Positions 27,601 through 35,962 of a stretch of DNA of 64,000 bases are shown here, piece after piece; position 1 is the first letter of the stretch; every line of letters starts with the position of its first letter. This DNA is from Bacillus sp. N1-1 (GTDB lineage: Bacteria; Bacillota; Bacilli; Bacillales; Guptibacillaceae), in assembly GCF_009818105.1 (NCBI RefSeq), contig NZ_CP046564.1, positions 1,798,001 to 1,862,000 of the forward strand. Direction: 5' to 3'. The notes under the pieces are model-generated. The model did no database searches and was not told the DNA's origin. It saw nothing but the letters and a program-made list of their open reading frames with translations. The translations under genes and the position numbers were made by a program.

Positions 27601-28044
27601 CTTGATACGCTAACCTTCCTCTATGGCATGCGTTTAGGTGAAGAAGTAGAAGTGGAGATTGAACAAGGTAAGACATTGATTGTAAAACTAGTATCCATTG
27701 GAGAGCCAAACATAGAAGGAAAGCGTACGCTTTACTTTGAGTTGAATGGTCAGCCCCGTGAAGTTGTTATTAAAGATGAAAATATTAAAACAGCTATAGC
27801 CGCTAAACCAAAAGCAGATCGCGCTAATCCTAACCACATTGGCGCAACAATGCCTGGAACAGTTATAAAGGTACTTGTTGAAAAAGGTGAGAGAGTTAAT
27901 AAAGGCGACCATCTAATGATTACAGAAGCGATGAAAATGGAAACTACTGTTCAAGCTCCTCGAAGTGGGGTTGTGGAACATATCCATGTAGCAAATGGTG
28001 AGGGTATTGAATCAGGAGATTTATTGTTAGAAATGAACGAATAA
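24604..28044 (+). CDS. pyc: Pyruvate carboxylase
   Basis: Biotin enzyme that makes oxaloacetate from pyruvate and bicarbonate, refilling the TCA cycle. At 1146 residues it has the full single-chain layout: biotin carboxylase with ATP-grasp (residues 1-450, GGGGRGMR loop), carboxyltransferase (about 535-800, TDTTFRDGHQS), allosteric/tetramerisation region, and the C-terminal biotinyl domain with EAMKMET, biotinylated at K1111. AAGGAGG lies before the ATG, 17 bases after ftsW. Ends at a strong terminator. Confidence 0.97.
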   Translation: MTAISKILVANRGEIAIRIFRACTELNIRTVAIYSKEDSGSYHRYKADEAYIVGEDKKPIDAYLDIEGIIEVAKTNNIDAIHPGYGFLSENLQFAKRCEEEGIIFIGPELEHLRMFGDKVEARKQAILAGLPVIPGTDGPVEGLDEVKTFAEENGYPLMIKAALGGGGRGMRIVRSQEALADAYDRAKSEAKAAFGADDIYVEKFVENPKHIEVQILGDKHGNTIHLYERDCSVQRRHQKVVEVAPSVSLSEDSRKEICEAAVKLMENVQYVNAGTVEFLVNQNGEFYFIEVNPRVQVEHTITEMITGIDIVQSQIMIAEGEHIHGERLGIPEQEEIDCHGYAIQCRVTTEDPENNFMPDTGKLMAYRSGGGFGVRLDAGNAYQGAVITPYYDSLLVKLSTWALNFDHASSKMVRNLKEFRIRGIKTNIAFLENVMKHENFRSGVYDTSFIDSSPELFVFPKRKDRGTKMLSYIGNITVNGFPGLDKKKKPSFSKRRVPHLKYSEEIPRGTKQILDEEGAEGLVQWVKEQKKTLLTDTTFRDGHQSLLATRMRTTDLLHIAGPTARMTPNLFSMEMWGGATFDVSLRYLKEDPWDRLIKLRKQVPNVMFQMLLRASNAVGYKNYPDNLIREFVQKSADAGIDVFRIFDSLNWVEGMTKAIEAVRETGKVAEASICYTGDISDPSKSKYNLTYYQELAKELEQAGAHILGIKDMAGLLKPQAAYELVSTLKETVSIPIHLHTHDTSGNGIYTYAKAIEAGVDIVDVAVSSMAGLTSQPSANSLYYALDGSDRQPDININALEQLSHYWEDTRKYYSGFESGMTAPHTEVYEHEMPGGQYSNLQQQAKGVGLGERWDEVKRMYRRVNEMFGDIVKVTPSSKVVGDMALYMVQNNLTEDDVYERGETLDFPDSVVELFQGYLGQPYQGFPKELQQIILKGREPITTRPGELLEPVNFTDLKETLYHKLNRQVTSHDLISYALYPKVYLEYEDVQEMFGDVSVLDTLTFLYGMRLGEEVEVEIEQGKTLIVKLVSIGEPNIEGKRTLYFELNGQPREVVIKDENIKTAIAAKPKADRANPNHIGATMPGTVIKVLVEKGERVNKGDHLMITEAMKMETTVQAPRSGVVEHIHVANGEGIESGDLLLEMNE

Positions 28045-28076
28045 GAAAAAGCTGCGCATTTTGCGCAGCTTTTTCT
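28044..28076. terminator. Bidirectional terminator pyc/ctaA
   Basis: A perfect 15-bp stem (AGAAAAAGCTGCGCA with TGCGCAGCTTTTTCT) has a 3-base loop. It overlaps both the pyc and ctaA stop codons. Confidence 0.92.
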
Positions 28077-28968
28077 ATTGTCTGCCACTTCGTAGAGAAA
28101 GCATGACAAGGTAGAGCAGAACGGTAAAGAGTCCTGATATAAATAGTCCATGGAAGAGGGCAAGAAATAAATTTAAATTTGAAACGACAACAAGCATACC
28201 ACTTAACGCCTGTAAACTAACAAACACAAATGACACAATAAGACCTGTTCGCATCGTTCCTTTGGATTTAAATTCTTTCAACCCAATAATTAAAATATAA
28301 AGCAGCCAAACAAAAATGAATATTGCTGCCGTTCGGTGTAACATTTGAATTCCTTGCGGTCCAGTTACAGCAAAGAGTTGACCATCGCTACAAAACGGGA
28401 CATTGTCGCATGCCATGCTCGCCCCTGTATGGCGTACTAGCGCACCGGTATAAACAACAATATATGAATAAATGGTAATCGCGTATAAATGAATGCGAAT
28501 ACGCTTAGGGACGTAAGGCGTTTTTTGATTACCCGAAGCTTCGAATACGAGAATGGTTAAAAGAACGACACTTGCAAAACTAGCTAGCGAAAAACCAAAG
28601 TGCGAAGCAAGGATAATATCTGACTGCCCCCAAACAACAGCAGCAGCGCCAAGCAACCCCTGGAAGACAATTAAGAATACGGAAGCAATCGCTAGAAATT
28701 TCGTTTCGCGAAGATGTCCTATTTTTCTCCATGTCCATATCGCAAGAATAATAACAAGAAGTCCTAATGCTGCTGAAACGATTCTGTGACTTACTTCAAT
28801 AATCGTTTCAATTTCAGGTGCCTCAGGTAGAACCTTTCCATAGCAGAGCGGCCAGGAGTTACCACAGCCGTCACCTGATCCTGTTTTTGTTACGACAGCA
28901 CCCATTAATAGAACGAGTAACATGCCAAACGAGGTTAAAATCCCGAATAATTTCAACAATTTATTCAC
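28075..28968 (-). CDS. ctaA: Heme A synthase
   Basis: An eight-segment membrane enzyme that oxidises heme O to heme A for the aa3-type oxidase. The 297-residue protein has GSGDGCGNSWPLC (first Cys pair), WSHR-like EVSHR, HFGFSL, the second Cys pair CDNVPFC and later His residues as heme ligands. The frame runs back to 29082, but the GTG at 28968 with AAGGTG upstream gives the B. subtilis-like N-terminus. Divergent from ctaB. Confidence 0.93.
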   Translation of the reverse strand: MNKLLKLFGILTSFGMLLVLLMGAVVTKTGSGDGCGNSWPLCYGKVLPEAPEIETIIEVSHRIVSAALGLLVIILAIWTWRKIGHLRETKFLAIASVFLIVFQGLLGAAAVVWGQSDIILASHFGFSLASFASVVLLTILVFEASGNQKTPYVPKRIRIHLYAITIYSYIVVYTGALVRHTGASMACDNVPFCSDGQLFAVTGPQGIQMLHRTAAIFIFVWLLYILIIGLKEFKSKGTMRTGLIVSFVFVSLQALSGMLVVVSNLNLFLALFHGLFISGLFTVLLYLVMLSLRSGRQ

Positions 28969-29242
28969 AAATAACACCTTCTTATCTAATTGAGTGTAAA
29001 TCATAGTACAATGAATGTGTGAAGAGGCAATAATAACATTGTGCGTATGAAAGGATGGACCATTATGAAACGACGTATACAAAACAATTAGATTCGTTTA
29101 TAATGGATAAGGATTGCGGATACTGCTTCCTTTCACAAAACCAACATTATCTTACCATAGCTGTTAGCAAGATATAATAGTAAGATGTGAAGATTGATTT
29201 ACATTTTACTTAACAGAATGGAAGAAACCTGGAGGGGTAATC
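28969..29242. other. Divergent ctaA-ctaB promoter region
   Basis: A TATAAT at 29173-29178 with the weak partner TCTTAC (29150-29155, 17-base spacer) is the best candidate for ctaB. On the minus strand TTGCCT, 16-base spacer, TACTAT is a weak candidate for ctaA. No other gene is seen. Confidence 0.45.
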
Positions 29243-29350
29243 GTGATAGCAAATAACAAACAGGGCTTACACAGTCTTCTTATAAGATTGTCTAACATGA
29301 ATGATCGAAAGACTGATTTACTTCAGTCGATTGAAAAAGGAGGTGTGTAG
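29243..29350 (+). CDS. Short ORF directly upstream of ctaB
   Basis: A 35-residue ORF starting at GTG 29243, five bases after the excellent site GGAGGGG. It reads [13 protein letters not shown] and ends KGGV. Its TAG stop (29348-29350) follows the ctaB ribosome binding site and lies one base before the ctaB start. The codons KGG are the AAAGGAGG site itself, so ribosomes translating it would cover the ctaB site. A leader peptide or small coupled protein is plausible. I know no family. Confidence 0.5.
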   Translation: MIANNKQGLHSLLIRLSNMNDRKTDLLQSIEKGGV

Positions 29351-29351
29351 A

Positions 29352-30293
29352 TTGAGTAAAGCTAGAACTGCATATGAAGCTTCGAACCGCGTTATGGAAC
29401 CAGGTCCTTTATCAGAGGCAAATCCGTCTGGTACTTGGAAAGATTTCTTAACACTTACGAAATTAGGGATTGTGTTTGATAATTTAATCACCGCATTTAC
29501 TGGACTATGGGTTGCCTCAGTTGCTGCAGGATTTGATCTATTCGCTAATCCAATGGTACTTATTCTTACGATGTTGGGAACAGCTTTTGTTGTTGCTGGG
29601 GGCACGTCGTTGAATAATTACATTGACCGTGATATTGATCAGGTGATGGCGAGAACAAACACACGTCCATCTGTAACCGGTAAAATTCCAGCAAACCAGG
29701 TATTATTTGTAGGTCTCGGGCTAGCCATAGCTGGAACGATCATGTTGCTAATCGTTGAACCGATGGCGGCATTGTTAGGTCTATTAGGGCTAGTAATCTA
29801 CGTTGTGCTCTATACAATGTGGACAAAACGGACAACTTCATTAAATACGGTTGTGGGCTCGTTTTCTGGTGCACTTCCGCCACTTATTGGTTGGGCGGCA
29901 ATCGACCCAAACTTAAGCCCGGTAGCATGGGGAATGTTCTTGATTATGTTTATCTGGCAGCCGCCTCACTTCCTTGCACTTGCGATGAAGCGGGTTGATG
30001 ATTATCGAGATGCTGGAATTCCAATGTTGCCAGTTGTGGCAGGATTTCCAATGACAAAGCGCCAAATTGTATTATATACGGCTGCACTTGTGCCAGTTTC
30101 CCTATTGCTTTACAGCTTTGGGCCAGTATATATTACCGTGGCAGCCATTCTTGGTTTCGGCTGGCTCGCGATTGGAATAGCAGGATTTTTTATGAAGGAT
30201 GATATAAAATGGGCGCGAATTATGTTTGTATACTCGCTCAACTATATTACAATCCTATTTATTGTTATGATTGCTGTAAATATTAATCCTTAA
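29352..30293 (+). CDS. ctaB: Heme O synthase (protoheme IX farnesyltransferase)
   Basis: A UbiA-type membrane prenyltransferase that adds farnesyl to heme B, giving heme O for CtaA. The 313-residue protein shows NNYIDRDID (aspartate-rich site), MARTNTRP and the second loop [12 protein letters not shown] with [11 protein letters not shown]. The start is TTG 29352, six bases after AAAGGAGGTG; earlier frame starts leave no spacing. Precedes the oxidase genes with a hairpin in between. Confidence 0.94.
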   Translation: MSKARTAYEASNRVMEPGPLSEANPSGTWKDFLTLTKLGIVFDNLITAFTGLWVASVAAGFDLFANPMVLILTMLGTAFVVAGGTSLNNYIDRDIDQVMARTNTRPSVTGKIPANQVLFVGLGLAIAGTIMLLIVEPMAALLGLLGLVIYVVLYTMWTKRTTSLNTVVGSFSGALPPLIGWAAIDPNLSPVAWGMFLIMFIWQPPHFLALAMKRVDDYRDAGIPMLPVVAGFPMTKRQIVLYTAALVPVSLLLYSFGPVYITVAAILGFGWLAIGIAGFFMKDDIKWARIMFVYSLNYITILFIVMIAVNINP

Positions 30294-30316
30294 GAGTATG
30301 AATGAAAGTATGGTCA

Positions 30317-30346
30317 GACATGGTGGGTAGGGATGCCCACCTTGTC
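30317..30346 (+). promoter_or_regulatory. Stem-loop between ctaB and ctaC
   Basis: GGTGGG (30322-30327) pairs with CCCACC (30336-30341). The stem extends past a mismatch by GACA with TGTC. No T-run follows. A hairpin at this point in B. subtilis has been linked, as I recall, to partial termination or processing separating ctaB from ctaCDEF. Confidence 0.6.
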
Positions 30347-30402
30347 TTCCTATAACTCAATTTTGAGTAAAAGCTATTATGAAAGTGAGGTTTAAGGTGC
30401 AA

Positions 30403-31428
30403 ATGAAACGTTGGAGAAATGTTTGGCGTTTTTTACCACTGCTATCGGTAATTGCGTTAGCGCTTACGGGTTGCGGGAACGAACAGCTAACAGCTATGCT
30501 TCCTAAGGGAGAAGGGGCTGAAATGCAATTTAATCTCATGATGTTAAGCCTTTACATCATGATCGGGGTTTTCGTTGTAGTAGCACTCATTTATACAGTT
30601 GTGCTTGTTCGTTTCAGACGACGTGGTGAAAGCGACAATGAAATTCCAGAGCAAACGGAAGGTAACGTAGTTCTTGAGATTCTATGGACAGTCGTTCCGA
30701 TTATTCTTCTTTTGATCCTTGCCGTACCGACAGTTATGACGACGTTTGCATTGGATGAAGGAACTGAAAAAGTCCCTGAAGGTGCAACCGTTATCAAGGT
30801 AACAGCACACCAATACTGGTGGGAATTTGAATATCCGGATCTTGAAGTCAAAACGTCTCAGGATTTACACATCCCAACTGGGGAAAGAGTTTATTTTGAA
30901 CTCGTTTCCAAGGATGTGATCCATTCATTTTGGGTACCTACTCTAGGTGGGAAAATGGATACGAACACAGCTACAACGAACAAAATGTGGCTGAATGCTC
31001 AGGAACCTGGTACATATTATGGTAAGTGTGCTGAGCTATGTGGACCATCACACGCATTGATGGACTTTAAAGTAATTGCTCAAGAAAAAGAAGACTTTGA
31101 AGCCTGGGCAGAAAAAATGAAAGAAGCCGGTTCACAGGCAGCTTCTGATCAAGCAGCTCAAGGGGAAGAAATTTTCGCGAACAGTTGTATTGGATGTCAC
31201 GCTGTAGGTAGTGAAGGCGGTAACACGGGTCCGAACTTAACAAACTTTGGAGATCGTGAAAAAGTCGCTGGAATTCTTGATCATACAGATAAGAACATCA
31301 AAGACTGGATCAGCAATCCATCAGAATACAAGCCGGGTAATAACATGCCTGCGTTTGGCGATCAGCTAAATGATGAAGAACTTGATGCTTTAGTTGTTTA
31401 CTTGCAAGGACTAAAAGTTGAAGAATAG
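30403..31428 (+). CDS. ctaC: Cytochrome c oxidase (caa3) subunit II with cytochrome c domain
   Basis: Lipoprotein subunit II of the caa3 oxidase, 341 residues. It has a signal with LTGC (Cys24), two membrane segments, then a cupredoxin domain with the CuA ligands C209 and C213 in CAELCGPSH, H217 and M220. A fused C-terminal cytochrome c carries CIGCH (C262, C265, H266). It takes electrons into the oxidase outside the membrane. ATG 30403 gives the expected N-terminus; GTG 30397 with GAGG upstream is equally possible. Confidence 0.95.
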   Translation: MKRWRNVWRFLPLLSVIALALTGCGNEQLTAMLPKGEGAEMQFNLMMLSLYIMIGVFVVVALIYTVVLVRFRRRGESDNEIPEQTEGNVVLEILWTVVPIILLLILAVPTVMTTFALDEGTEKVPEGATVIKVTAHQYWWEFEYPDLEVKTSQDLHIPTGERVYFELVSKDVIHSFWVPTLGGKMDTNTATTNKMWLNAQEPGTYYGKCAELCGPSHALMDFKVIAQEKEDFEAWAEKMKEAGSQAASDQAAQGEEIFANSCIGCHAVGSEGGNTGPNLTNFGDREKVAGILDHTDKNIKDWISNPSEYKPGNNMPAFGDQLNDEELDALVVYLQGLKVEE

Positions 31429-31454
31429 TCATCGGAAATAAGGAGGTTTCATTC

Positions 31455-33293
31455 GTGTCAGCACATGCTTATAAAAAGAAAAATCCTGTATGGGATTGGC
31501 TTACTACCGTTGACCATAAGAAGATCGGGATTTTGTATCTCGCTTCCGGTGCTTTCTTCTTTCTAATCGGTGGTTTAGAAGCTATCTTACTACGGGTGCA
31601 GTTGCTTTATCCAGAATTTGATTTTGTAGGAGCTGAAACATTTAACCAGCTGCTTACGATGCACGGGACGACAATGATCTTCCTGGCAGCCATGCCGCTC
31701 ATATTTGGGTTTATGAATGCGATCGTGCCGCTCCAAATTGGGGCACGAGACGTTGCGTTTCCATTTGTAAACTCCCTTGGCTTCTGGTTGTTCTCACTTG
31801 GTGGCGTGCTATTGAACCTTGGTTGGTTCATGGGGGGCGCTCCGGATGCAGGTTGGACCGGGTATGCACCACTATCAACGACAAGTCCTGGTAACGGAGT
31901 TGACTTTTACGTACTTGGACTTCAGATTTCAGGTATTGGAACGTTAATCGGGGGAATTAACTTTCTTGTTACCATTATTAACATGCGAGCACCAGGTATG
32001 ACATTTATGCGTATGCCTTTGTTCACATGGTCTAGTTTTATTACTTCTGGTCTTATTCTTTTTGCTTTCCCTGCACTAACAATTGGTCTTGCACTACTTA
32101 TGTTTGATCGTTTGTTTGGTTCTCAGTTCTTTGCAGCTGAAGCAGGTGGAAACCCGATTATTTATGAACATCTTTTCTGGATCTTCGGGCACCCGGAAGT
32201 TTACATTCTTGTTCTTCCAGCTTTCGGCATGTTCTCTGAAATCATTGCAACATTCGCAAGAAAGCGTCTGTTTGGTTATTCAGCAATGGTTTTCGCAACG
32301 GCTCTTATTGGTTTCTTAGGTTTCATGGTATGGGTTCACCATATGTTTACGGTTGGACTTGGCCCAATTGCAAACTCTATTTTTGCTGTTGCAACAATGT
32401 TAATCGCTGTTCCTACAGGTGTAAAAATCTTTAACTGGCTCTTCACAATGTGGGGAGGAAAAGTAAGTTTTCCAACGGCTAACTTATTTGCAGTAGGATT
32501 TATTCCTTCGTTTGTACTTGGTGGTATGACGGGGGTAATGCTAAGTGTGCCACCTGCTGACTATCAATACCATGATAGTTACTTCGTAGTTGCTCACTTC
32601 CACTACGTTATCGTAGGTGGGGTAGTATTTGGTCTCTTTGCTGGTATGTACTACTGGTGGCCAAAGATCTTTGGAACAGTATTGAACGAATTCCTTGGAA
32701 AGCTTCATTTCTGGTTATTCTTTATCGGTTTCCATTTAACGTTCTTCCCGATGCACTTCCTTGGACTTATGGGAATGCCGCGTCGAGTTTATACTTATCT
32801 TTCTGGTCAAAGTCTCGATGAAGCGAACTTCGCAGCAACGATGGGTGCTTTCTTAATGGGACTTGCAACGATTATTATGGTTTGGAACATTATCCAAACA
32901 TCTGTTAAAGGTAAAAAAGCTGGAAATGACCCATGGGATGCACGTACACTCGAATGGGCGATTGCATCACCTGCTCCAGAATATAACTTTGCTCAAACGC
33001 CACTTGTACGAGGGCTAGATGCCTGGTGGCTTGAAAAACGCGCAGGTAATAAGGAAATGATTGCCGCGGAGCCGTTAGATGATATTCATATGCCGGATTC
33101 TTCTATTCTTCCACTCGTTCTTTCTCTTGGGTTATTTATCGCAGCTCTTGCAGCGATTTACTCAAGCTGGATAATTGCGATCGGTGGTCTTGTGATCACG
33201 GCAGCTGCGATGATTCTTCGCTCTGTCATTGATTATCACGGCTATCATATCCATAAGGAAGATCTGCCTGCTGAAGGGAGGAAAGGCAAATGA
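31455..33293 (+). CDS. ctaD: Cytochrome c oxidase (caa3) subunit I
   Basis: Heme-copper oxidase catalytic subunit, 612 residues with about 14 membrane segments. Heme a, heme a3 and CuB ligands are seen in TMHGTTM, GHPEVY (the His-Tyr pair), VHHMFTVG and HFHYV. It reduces oxygen to water and pumps protons. GTG start behind AAGGAGG. ctaE overlaps its stop by ATGA. Confidence 0.97.
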   Translation: MSAHAYKKKNPVWDWLTTVDHKKIGILYLASGAFFFLIGGLEAILLRVQLLYPEFDFVGAETFNQLLTMHGTTMIFLAAMPLIFGFMNAIVPLQIGARDVAFPFVNSLGFWLFSLGGVLLNLGWFMGGAPDAGWTGYAPLSTTSPGNGVDFYVLGLQISGIGTLIGGINFLVTIINMRAPGMTFMRMPLFTWSSFITSGLILFAFPALTIGLALLMFDRLFGSQFFAAEAGGNPIIYEHLFWIFGHPEVYILVLPAFGMFSEIIATFARKRLFGYSAMVFATALIGFLGFMVWVHHMFTVGLGPIANSIFAVATMLIAVPTGVKIFNWLFTMWGGKVSFPTANLFAVGFIPSFVLGGMTGVMLSVPPADYQYHDSYFVVAHFHYVIVGGVVFGLFAGMYYWWPKIFGTVLNEFLGKLHFWLFFIGFHLTFFPMHFLGLMGMPRRVYTYLSGQSLDEANFAATMGAFLMGLATIIMVWNIIQTSVKGKKAGNDPWDARTLEWAIASPAPEYNFAQTPLVRGLDAWWLEKRAGNKEMIAAEPLDDIHMPDSSILPLVLSLGLFIAALAAIYSSWIIAIGGLVITAAAMILRSVIDYHGYHIHKEDLPAEGRKGK

Positions 33294-33907
33294 AATCGAA
33301 CGAAACAATGACTAAATTGCCTGCCAATCCAGAACGGGCTACATTAGATGGTAAAAACAAGTTTCTTGGTTTCTGGTTCTTCCTCGGAGGCGAAACCGTG
33401 CTTTTCGCCTCGCTTTTTGGGGTATACTTAGGACTAAGGAATGCAACAAATGGTGGAGTATCAGCCAATGAACTTTTTGAGCTTCCACTAGTCTTTATTG
33501 CAACTATGCTTTTATTAACGAGTAGTTTAACGTCTGTATTTGCAACAATGGCTCTCAAGACCAATCATTTTAAGCGGATGATTGGATGGTTTGTTGTAAC
33601 AGGACTTCTTGGCCTTGCTTTCCTAGGTCTTGAAATTTATGAGTTTAATCATTATGTACATGAATATGGTCACACCATTAAAAGTAGTGCATGGGGATCT
33701 GCTTTCTACACGCTTGTAGGTACTCACGGAGCTCACGTGTTTGTGGGAATTTCCTGGATTACGATTCTTATTATTCGTAATCTAAGAAGAGGGATGGACC
33801 TGTATACGGCGCCGAAATTTTATCTCTTTGCTCTTTATTGGCACTTTATTGACGTTGTATGGATTTTCATCTTTACAGTCGTTTACCTAATGGGAAAGGT
33901 GGGTTAA
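33290..33907 (+). CDS. ctaE: Cytochrome c oxidase (caa3) subunit III
   Basis: A 205-residue subunit III with five membrane segments and the motifs FWFFLGGE, GTHGAHV and YWHFIDVVW, typical of heme-copper oxidase subunit III. It stabilises proton uptake by subunit I. The start overlaps the ctaD stop (ATGA), so the two are translationally coupled. ctaF follows after 4 bases. Confidence 0.96.
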   Translation: MKSNETMTKLPANPERATLDGKNKFLGFWFFLGGETVLFASLFGVYLGLRNATNGGVSANELFELPLVFIATMLLLTSSLTSVFATMALKTNHFKRMIGWFVVTGLLGLAFLGLEIYEFNHYVHEYGHTIKSSAWGSAFYTLVGTHGAHVFVGISWITILIIRNLRRGMDLYTAPKFYLFALYWHFIDVVWIFIFTVVYLMGKVG

Positions 33908-33911
33908 TTTA

Positions 33912-34256
33912 ATGGCACATCATGAAGGTCATGATACACTGTCAGAGCACGATCAAAGTCATCTCGACATTCATCACAAGATTGCTCATGAAAAGGAATT
34001 TAAGCAACAGATTGTTTCCTTTGCCATGATGATTTTCCTAACGATGATTGCATTTGTAGCTGTAGCAAGCGATGCGATCTCTGATGCTTTTACCGTTATT
34101 TTCATCATGATTCTTGCAGGTATTCAGCTGGTATTTCAACTTTATATGTTTATGCATTTAAGTCATAAAGGTCATCAGTATCCAGCATGGGGAATATTCT
34201 TCGGAGTATTTGTAGCTGGAACGTGTGTAGTTGCACTAATGGGCATGATCTGGTAA
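33912..34256 (+). CDS. ctaF: Cytochrome c oxidase (caa3) subunit IV
   Basis: A 114-residue subunit IV with a His-rich, charged N-terminus (HHEGHDTLSEHDQSH) and three membrane segments, ending in a MHLSHKGH-containing loop and a last helix. AAAGGTGGG lies before the ATG. Last gene of ctaCDEF; a strong terminator follows directly, without the ctaG seen in B. subtilis. Confidence 0.93.
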   Translation: MAHHEGHDTLSEHDQSHLDIHHKIAHEKEFKQQIVSFAMMIFLTMIAFVAVASDAISDAFTVIFIMILAGIQLVFQLYMFMHLSHKGHQYPAWGIFFGVFVAGTCVVALMGMIW

Positions 34257-34272
34257 CCGGAATGAAAAAGAG

Positions 34273-34305
34273 AAGAAGCTGTTCACGTTGAACAGCTTCT
34301 TTTTT
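34273..34305 (+). terminator. Terminator of ctaCDEF
   Basis: AAGAAGCTGTTCA pairs with TGAACAGCTTCTT around CGT, followed by a T-run. A second hairpin for the opposite strand lies directly downstream. Confidence 0.93.
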
Positions 34306-34310
34306 ATGCA

Positions 34311-34345
34311 TAATAAAAAGCGCAGCAAAGTGCGCTTTATTATTA
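34311..34345 (-). terminator. Terminator of the YtvI-type gene
   Basis: AAAGCGCA (34317-34324) pairs with TGCGCTTT (34331-34338). Read on the minus strand it is followed by the T-rich tail complementary to TAATAAA. It overlaps the stop of the permease gene. Confidence 0.75.
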
Positions 34346-35401
34346 AAGTTTAAAATTAAATTTAATTAGTCCAGCTTCTCTTGCTGAATTGAATGCAATT
34401 AGAAGAATTGGTCCGATAATAAAGCCCATAATTCCAAGTAGCTGTAAGCCGATATACATCGAAATGAGTGTAGACAGTGGAGAGAGTCCTATATGACGCC
34501 CCATTACTTTAGGTTCTACTGTTCGCCGAATAACAAGTAAAACGACGGCGAGGATCGCCATTTGACTTCCCGTTGCAATGTCACCTGTAATCAAGTAATA
34601 AATGGCCCATGGTCCAAGAATAACAATCGAACCAATAATTGGGATGAAATCAATCACCCATATAATGAAGGCCATTAAAAGCGCCACTTTTGGTGTAATC
34701 AGTAAAAGGCCAATTAAACTAACGACAAATATGATGATGCTGACAAGAAATTGCGCTTTAAAAAACCCAAAAATAACGTAAGATAAACGACTCGTCATAA
34801 ATTGAACTTTCTCAGCCGTTTGGACAGATAAATAAGAATATGATTTTTTCTTAAGTCTTGGTAAGTCCATTAAAAATAAGAAGAGAGCAATTAAATAGAC
34901 AACAATACTGACTAAATAATTAGGAATACCTGTAACAATGATGGTAATGATTTTTAAGTAATCAATGCTGCTGATTGTATCCTTCGTGTTTTCAAGGAAT
35001 CGATCAACTTGATTGGTAAATTCCTGAACGAATTCAGGGGGGAAACTTTTTGAAACAGCTTCCATGTTTGATTCCATGTTATCCCACAACTGAGTAATGT
35101 TTTGTATGTACAGCGGGGAATTTTCGACTAACGCTATTCCTTCGGTAATCACCTTGGTTATAAGGAAGTAACCTAATAACGCAATGAGGATTACAAATAA
35201 AGTGAAGACAATAATAACTGGAAAATACCGCTTCAGTTTCGTATTCTTTTGAATCAGTTTAACAGCTGGATCAAGGGCAAGGGCGCTGAGAAACGCGAGA
35301 ATAAGAGGAATGGAGACGGGTAAGATCCAGAAAGCAAGCACTGCTAAAAGCGCAATGACCAATAATATTAGTAAAAATCGTTTTGTGAGGAACTTTGGCA
35401 A
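34343..35401 (-). CDS. AI-2E/YtvI family membrane protein, probably sporulation-linked
   Basis: A 352-residue membrane protein of the AI-2E transporter superfamily, about seven to eight segments. The late motifs DFIPIIGS and EPKVMGRHIGLSPL are diagnostic. Its overall shape is closest to YtvI, which acts in B. subtilis sporulation. The substrate is unknown. The start is TTG at 35401, seven bases after AAAGGAG. In B. subtilis this spot after ctaF is taken by ctaG; here the gene points the other way. Confidence 0.85.
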   Translation of the reverse strand: MPKFLTKRFLLILLVIALLAVLAFWILPVSIPLILAFLSALALDPAVKLIQKNTKLKRYFPVIIVFTLFVILIALLGYFLITKVITEGIALVENSPLYIQNITQLWDNMESNMEAVSKSFPPEFVQEFTNQVDRFLENTKDTISSIDYLKIITIIVTGIPNYLVSIVVYLIALFLFLMDLPRLKKKSYSYLSVQTAEKVQFMTSRLSYVIFGFFKAQFLVSIIIFVVSLIGLLLITPKVALLMAFIIWVIDFIPIIGSIVILGPWAIYYLITGDIATGSQMAILAVVLLVIRRTVEPKVMGRHIGLSPLSTLISMYIGLQLLGIMGFIIGPILLIAFNSAREAGLIKFNFKL

Positions 35402-35553
35402 TCTTGTTCTCCTTTCTAAGTCAAACCATCTTACTCTATTATAGTACGGACTTACACGCTTTACCAGTAGAGAGAAATGAATTATTTGACGAATAATTCA
35501 TTTTCAGCCGTTCATATAATGATAGGAGAGAAGGGCTAGAGGGGGGGAACATC

Positions 35554-35919
35554 ATGAGAAAACCACTTCAACAAGGAAGCCTGACCATCTCAGAAAACGT
35601 GATCGATTTTATTTTAGAAGTTGCTATAAAAGAAACAGAGGGGATCCACTCGATTGAAGCGCCAGTTAAAAAAACGCTGAGGAAGATGGTGGGAAAAGGA
35701 AAGCGATCATCTTTCCAGTATGAAAACATGCACGAAGATGGGGGGTTAGCGTTAAAGGTAGAAGTAGCTATTGATTTTGGAGAAGTTATTCCATACACAT
35801 GCTTCGTTCTCCAGGAGCGAATTAAAAATGATGTTGAAAAAATGACTGGGTTACAAGTAGATGAAGTAAACGTTGTTGTCGCAAGCTTACACCTACAAGT
35901 GGATGATGAGCAGGTATAA
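35554..35919 (+). CDS. Asp23/Gls24 family envelope stress-like protein
   Basis: A 121-residue protein with the Asp23/Gls24 fold: GSLTISENVIDFILEVAIKETEGI at the start, KVEVAIDFGEVIP in the centre and VDEVNVVVASLHL at the end. Related proteins are membrane-associated alkaline-shock or envelope stress factors. A basic stretch (KKTLRKMVGKGKR) is prominent. The GAGGGGGGG site is strong. It occupies roughly the place of ylbA in B. subtilis; I cannot say it is the same gene. Confidence 0.82.
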   Translation: MRKPLQQGSLTISENVIDFILEVAIKETEGIHSIEAPVKKTLRKMVGKGKRSSFQYENMHEDGGLALKVEVAIDFGEVIPYTCFVLQERIKNDVEKMTGLQVDEVNVVVASLHLQVDDEQV

Positions 35920-35920
35920 A

Positions 35921-35955
35921 GAAACCTCCCTCCTTAGTAATGGAGGGAGGTTCTT
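35921..35955. terminator. Bidirectional terminator
   Basis: AACCTCCCTCC (35923-35933) pairs with GGAGGGAGGTT (35942-35952) around an 8-base loop. Short T-rich tails occur on both strands. It separates the Asp23-like gene from a convergent CAP gene. Confidence 0.8.
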
Positions 35956-35962
35956 AGTATGC

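Noticed and set aside
28969..29082. Extended N-terminus of CtaA
   Set aside because: The extra 38 residues are unlike the family; AAGGTG before the GTG at 28968 marks the start.
29301..29351. Extended N-terminus of CtaB
   Set aside because: The extension has no ribosome binding site of its own and crosses the AAAGGAGGTG that serves the TTG at 29352.
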